Shown piece after piece: positions 51,601 through 54,600 of a stretch of 64,000 nucleotides of DNA. Each line of letters starts with the position of its first letter. Position 1 is the stretch's first letter. The notes below the pieces were generated by a model. That model was given only the letters and a program-made list of their open reading frames with translations, made no database searches and was not told the origin of the DNA. This DNA comes from Selenia dentaria (Eukaryota > Arthropoda > Insecta > Lepidoptera > Geometridae): positions 21,968,997-22,032,996 of the forward strand of contig OU862889.1 in NCBI GenBank assembly GCA_917880725.1. Direction: 5' to 3'. Both the position numbers and the translations under genes were made by a program.

Positions 51601-54600
51601 TTCTCAAAATACTTGAAAGCTGGTGCTTCCCGTGAGGTCCCATTTAAATTTCATCAAATTCAGTCCAGTAGTTTTTGAGATACACTCTAATAACTGAATA
51701 GAATGGAAGTCGGTATTAAATTTTTCAAATTGAACTTGTTATGTATGATTTTAAAAGCACTAACGCTGCTTAGCGAGACCAAACATACCTAATAGCTCAA
51801 GGGCGGTGTGTTGAGAGTAAGAATGTCGCCGATTCAGTAGTCGTTGGTTCGAAACAACATGGTGGAATGGCATATTTTATTATTAATCGCACCATCTAAT
51901 GGTGGTGTAATTCACCAGCTGTTCTTAAAAGCCAGACGCCTCTAGATCTCGCGTGCTATATAAGACTATCTTCGACTGTATCATCACAAATCATCAAGTG
52001 AGATACTGGTCAAACAATTTAAACAAAAGCTATATCTCTATAGCCGAGTAGGTATATTATACATTATATATACTTACCTACTTGCATATTACAACTCGAC
52101 TGACTACAGTCAAAGACTACAGTGTACCTATCCCTGCTAGGGTACAGCTGCCACTTATTGGTATTGTGACAAGCTCATTGGTGACAACAGCAATACAACT
52201 CTAGACTTAACTTACAAAATAATATAAACTTCATACTTTATATTATTTATTACTTATTCTGCGGCTTTACATATCTTTATTATGAAAACTAAACTGGTTT
52301 GAACATGGGGAACTCACGTAAATAAGTCAGATCGTCCCAACTAGAGTAGGGATCAGGGAGTGATGTGGTTTAATCTATAGTTGGAACGATCCAACTTATT
52401 AACAAGTGTTTCGATTTTCATAATAAAAAGTTTACCTACTAAGTTTCTATCATCCATAAAGTTATGTAGGTACGGTACCTATCTACTCCAACGTTGATAT
52501 GAAGGGTCTACTTTCAGTTAGGTATAGGTACTTATACAAATTTTCAATAAGGTAATATAACTACTACTACTACTACTATTACTACTATTCGAGTCATCCC
52601 TCTTTACAGGAGTAATGACAATACTATGTGTAGACCTCGGCACGGACATGTGGCCGGCTGTAGCGCTGGCATACGAGAATGCAGAGAGTGACGTCATGGA
52701 CCGACCTCCGCGCACCTCTGATGCCCTCGTGTCTTCAAGGATGGTCAGACTTGCGTACGGCCATCTAGGGTTGATAGAGTTCGCTGCCGGGATGTTTGCG
52801 TATTTCATCGTTATGGCGGAATTCGGGTTTTATCCTAGTGATCTTTTCGGTAAGAATACACTTCTTAATATTTAACATGGGTTTGAAAATAATTTCGATA
52901 TCATATTAGTTTCTTCTAATAAATTAGGAGACGTAAAGTGTACTTTTTTATAACTAAACCACACACGTTGCAGTTCCCAGAAAAGTAGGTTGATTTCTCC
53001 GAAATCTAATGTATTATTGGCCAAATATGGCGAATCGCGAGTCAAAGGGTTAAAATCATTGTATTTTGTTTAGCTCAGTGATTAAAATAATAAAATCTCT
53101 AAGTCTGAGTTAAAACATTGTACCAAAGCTTTCGTAAGTTAAGTACCACAATACCTATATAATATATAAATACTTGCATGTGTTAAGTATATACCTAGGT
53201 ATTTAACAAAAATGTAATATAAATATAATACACATGTATATACATTATATATTTTATTATAATATAATAAAATTAACATATATTGTAACGTTGCCAGCTT
53301 TTTGGGCACTCTAGCCGTTAGACAGGGAAAAATGCTGTTTTTTTATCTAGAATACCTATATCTATAATTTCTAGATAGTTTAGCAAATTAGTTTTATTGC
53401 AATAGGTAGTTTTATATTATATTAGTTACTTTCTTCTTGTAATAATATATAAGTGAGATTAGAATTTTTGAGAACCGAGGCTTCCGTACCACTACAAACC
53501 GTGGAGCTTGTGGTTCGTTTGTCAAGGAAAATGTTTGACGTGGCTCACAATGGACCTCACCCTCACCTCCACGGAATTGCACCACTTCACGCAAGACCAC
53601 CGTACACAAAGAAGACGCGGCGCGCACTGACCCGGGAGCTCCTGATATCGAATGATACGGGCGACTCCGGGGACAAGTAGCGCGTCGAGACATAACTAGA
53701 ACCGAAATCGGTTCAGACACAAAGACAGTAATGAAAGCACAGAAAGTGCACCACAGCCCCTGTGCAGAGTTTTTCACTAATGCAACCTGCGCAGGGTAAT
53801 AGATACCGGGGGGTAGTTGCCCCTTGAGCTCCAGCAAGGGTAATGAGATGATGCTCGAAACACTCACCAGCCTAGAAGGGCTGAAGACGTGCTTGATTAA
53901 CCACTACAAAAAATATACTTATGGTATGCACTTGCAGGTATTTACGAAAAGAAAGCGGAGTTTATAACGGAGTTATTTGTGAGAGTTACACCCACTTGTA
54001 CATATACTATCACGGCTTAAAAGGAAGACATACAGTTGTTGAAACTATGGACGGGCGTATAGGCTTAGTACCTACTAGTTTTCAGTAACTCTCGCATGGA
54101 ATGTAACCCTTAAAATGTAGGTACTAATAGTCGTCCCTTAGATACTCTACTGGCAAAATATATACCCAAATATAACGCTGCTTCGATTGTTGGACACACA
54201 TAATAAATAATAGTACTAATCAAAAACGATCTTAGAAGTAATATTTAGTGACACTTCCGCTAAAAACAATGCTTATGGCCGAGTTGCGGTGTGCACCACC
54301 CTCCCTCCCGCACTAACTGCAAACAGGAAGTATACAGAATAAACCACACACGTTTTGTGTGTGGTTTATTCTGTATACTTCCTGTTGTATAACCGCTCGA
54401 CACGTCGAGCGCTCGACTTGTTAACATCTCCTGAGGATGCCTTGTGTAGAGGCGAAACACGTGTCGTCCATCCAAACACGTCCATCATTTATTTGGTTGA
54501 TTGGGTTGTTTGTGTGTGCTTTATTCTGTATACTTCTCGTTTGCAGTTTGTGCGGGAGGGAGGGTGGTTCACACCGCAACTCGGCCATAAGCTTTTTTGT

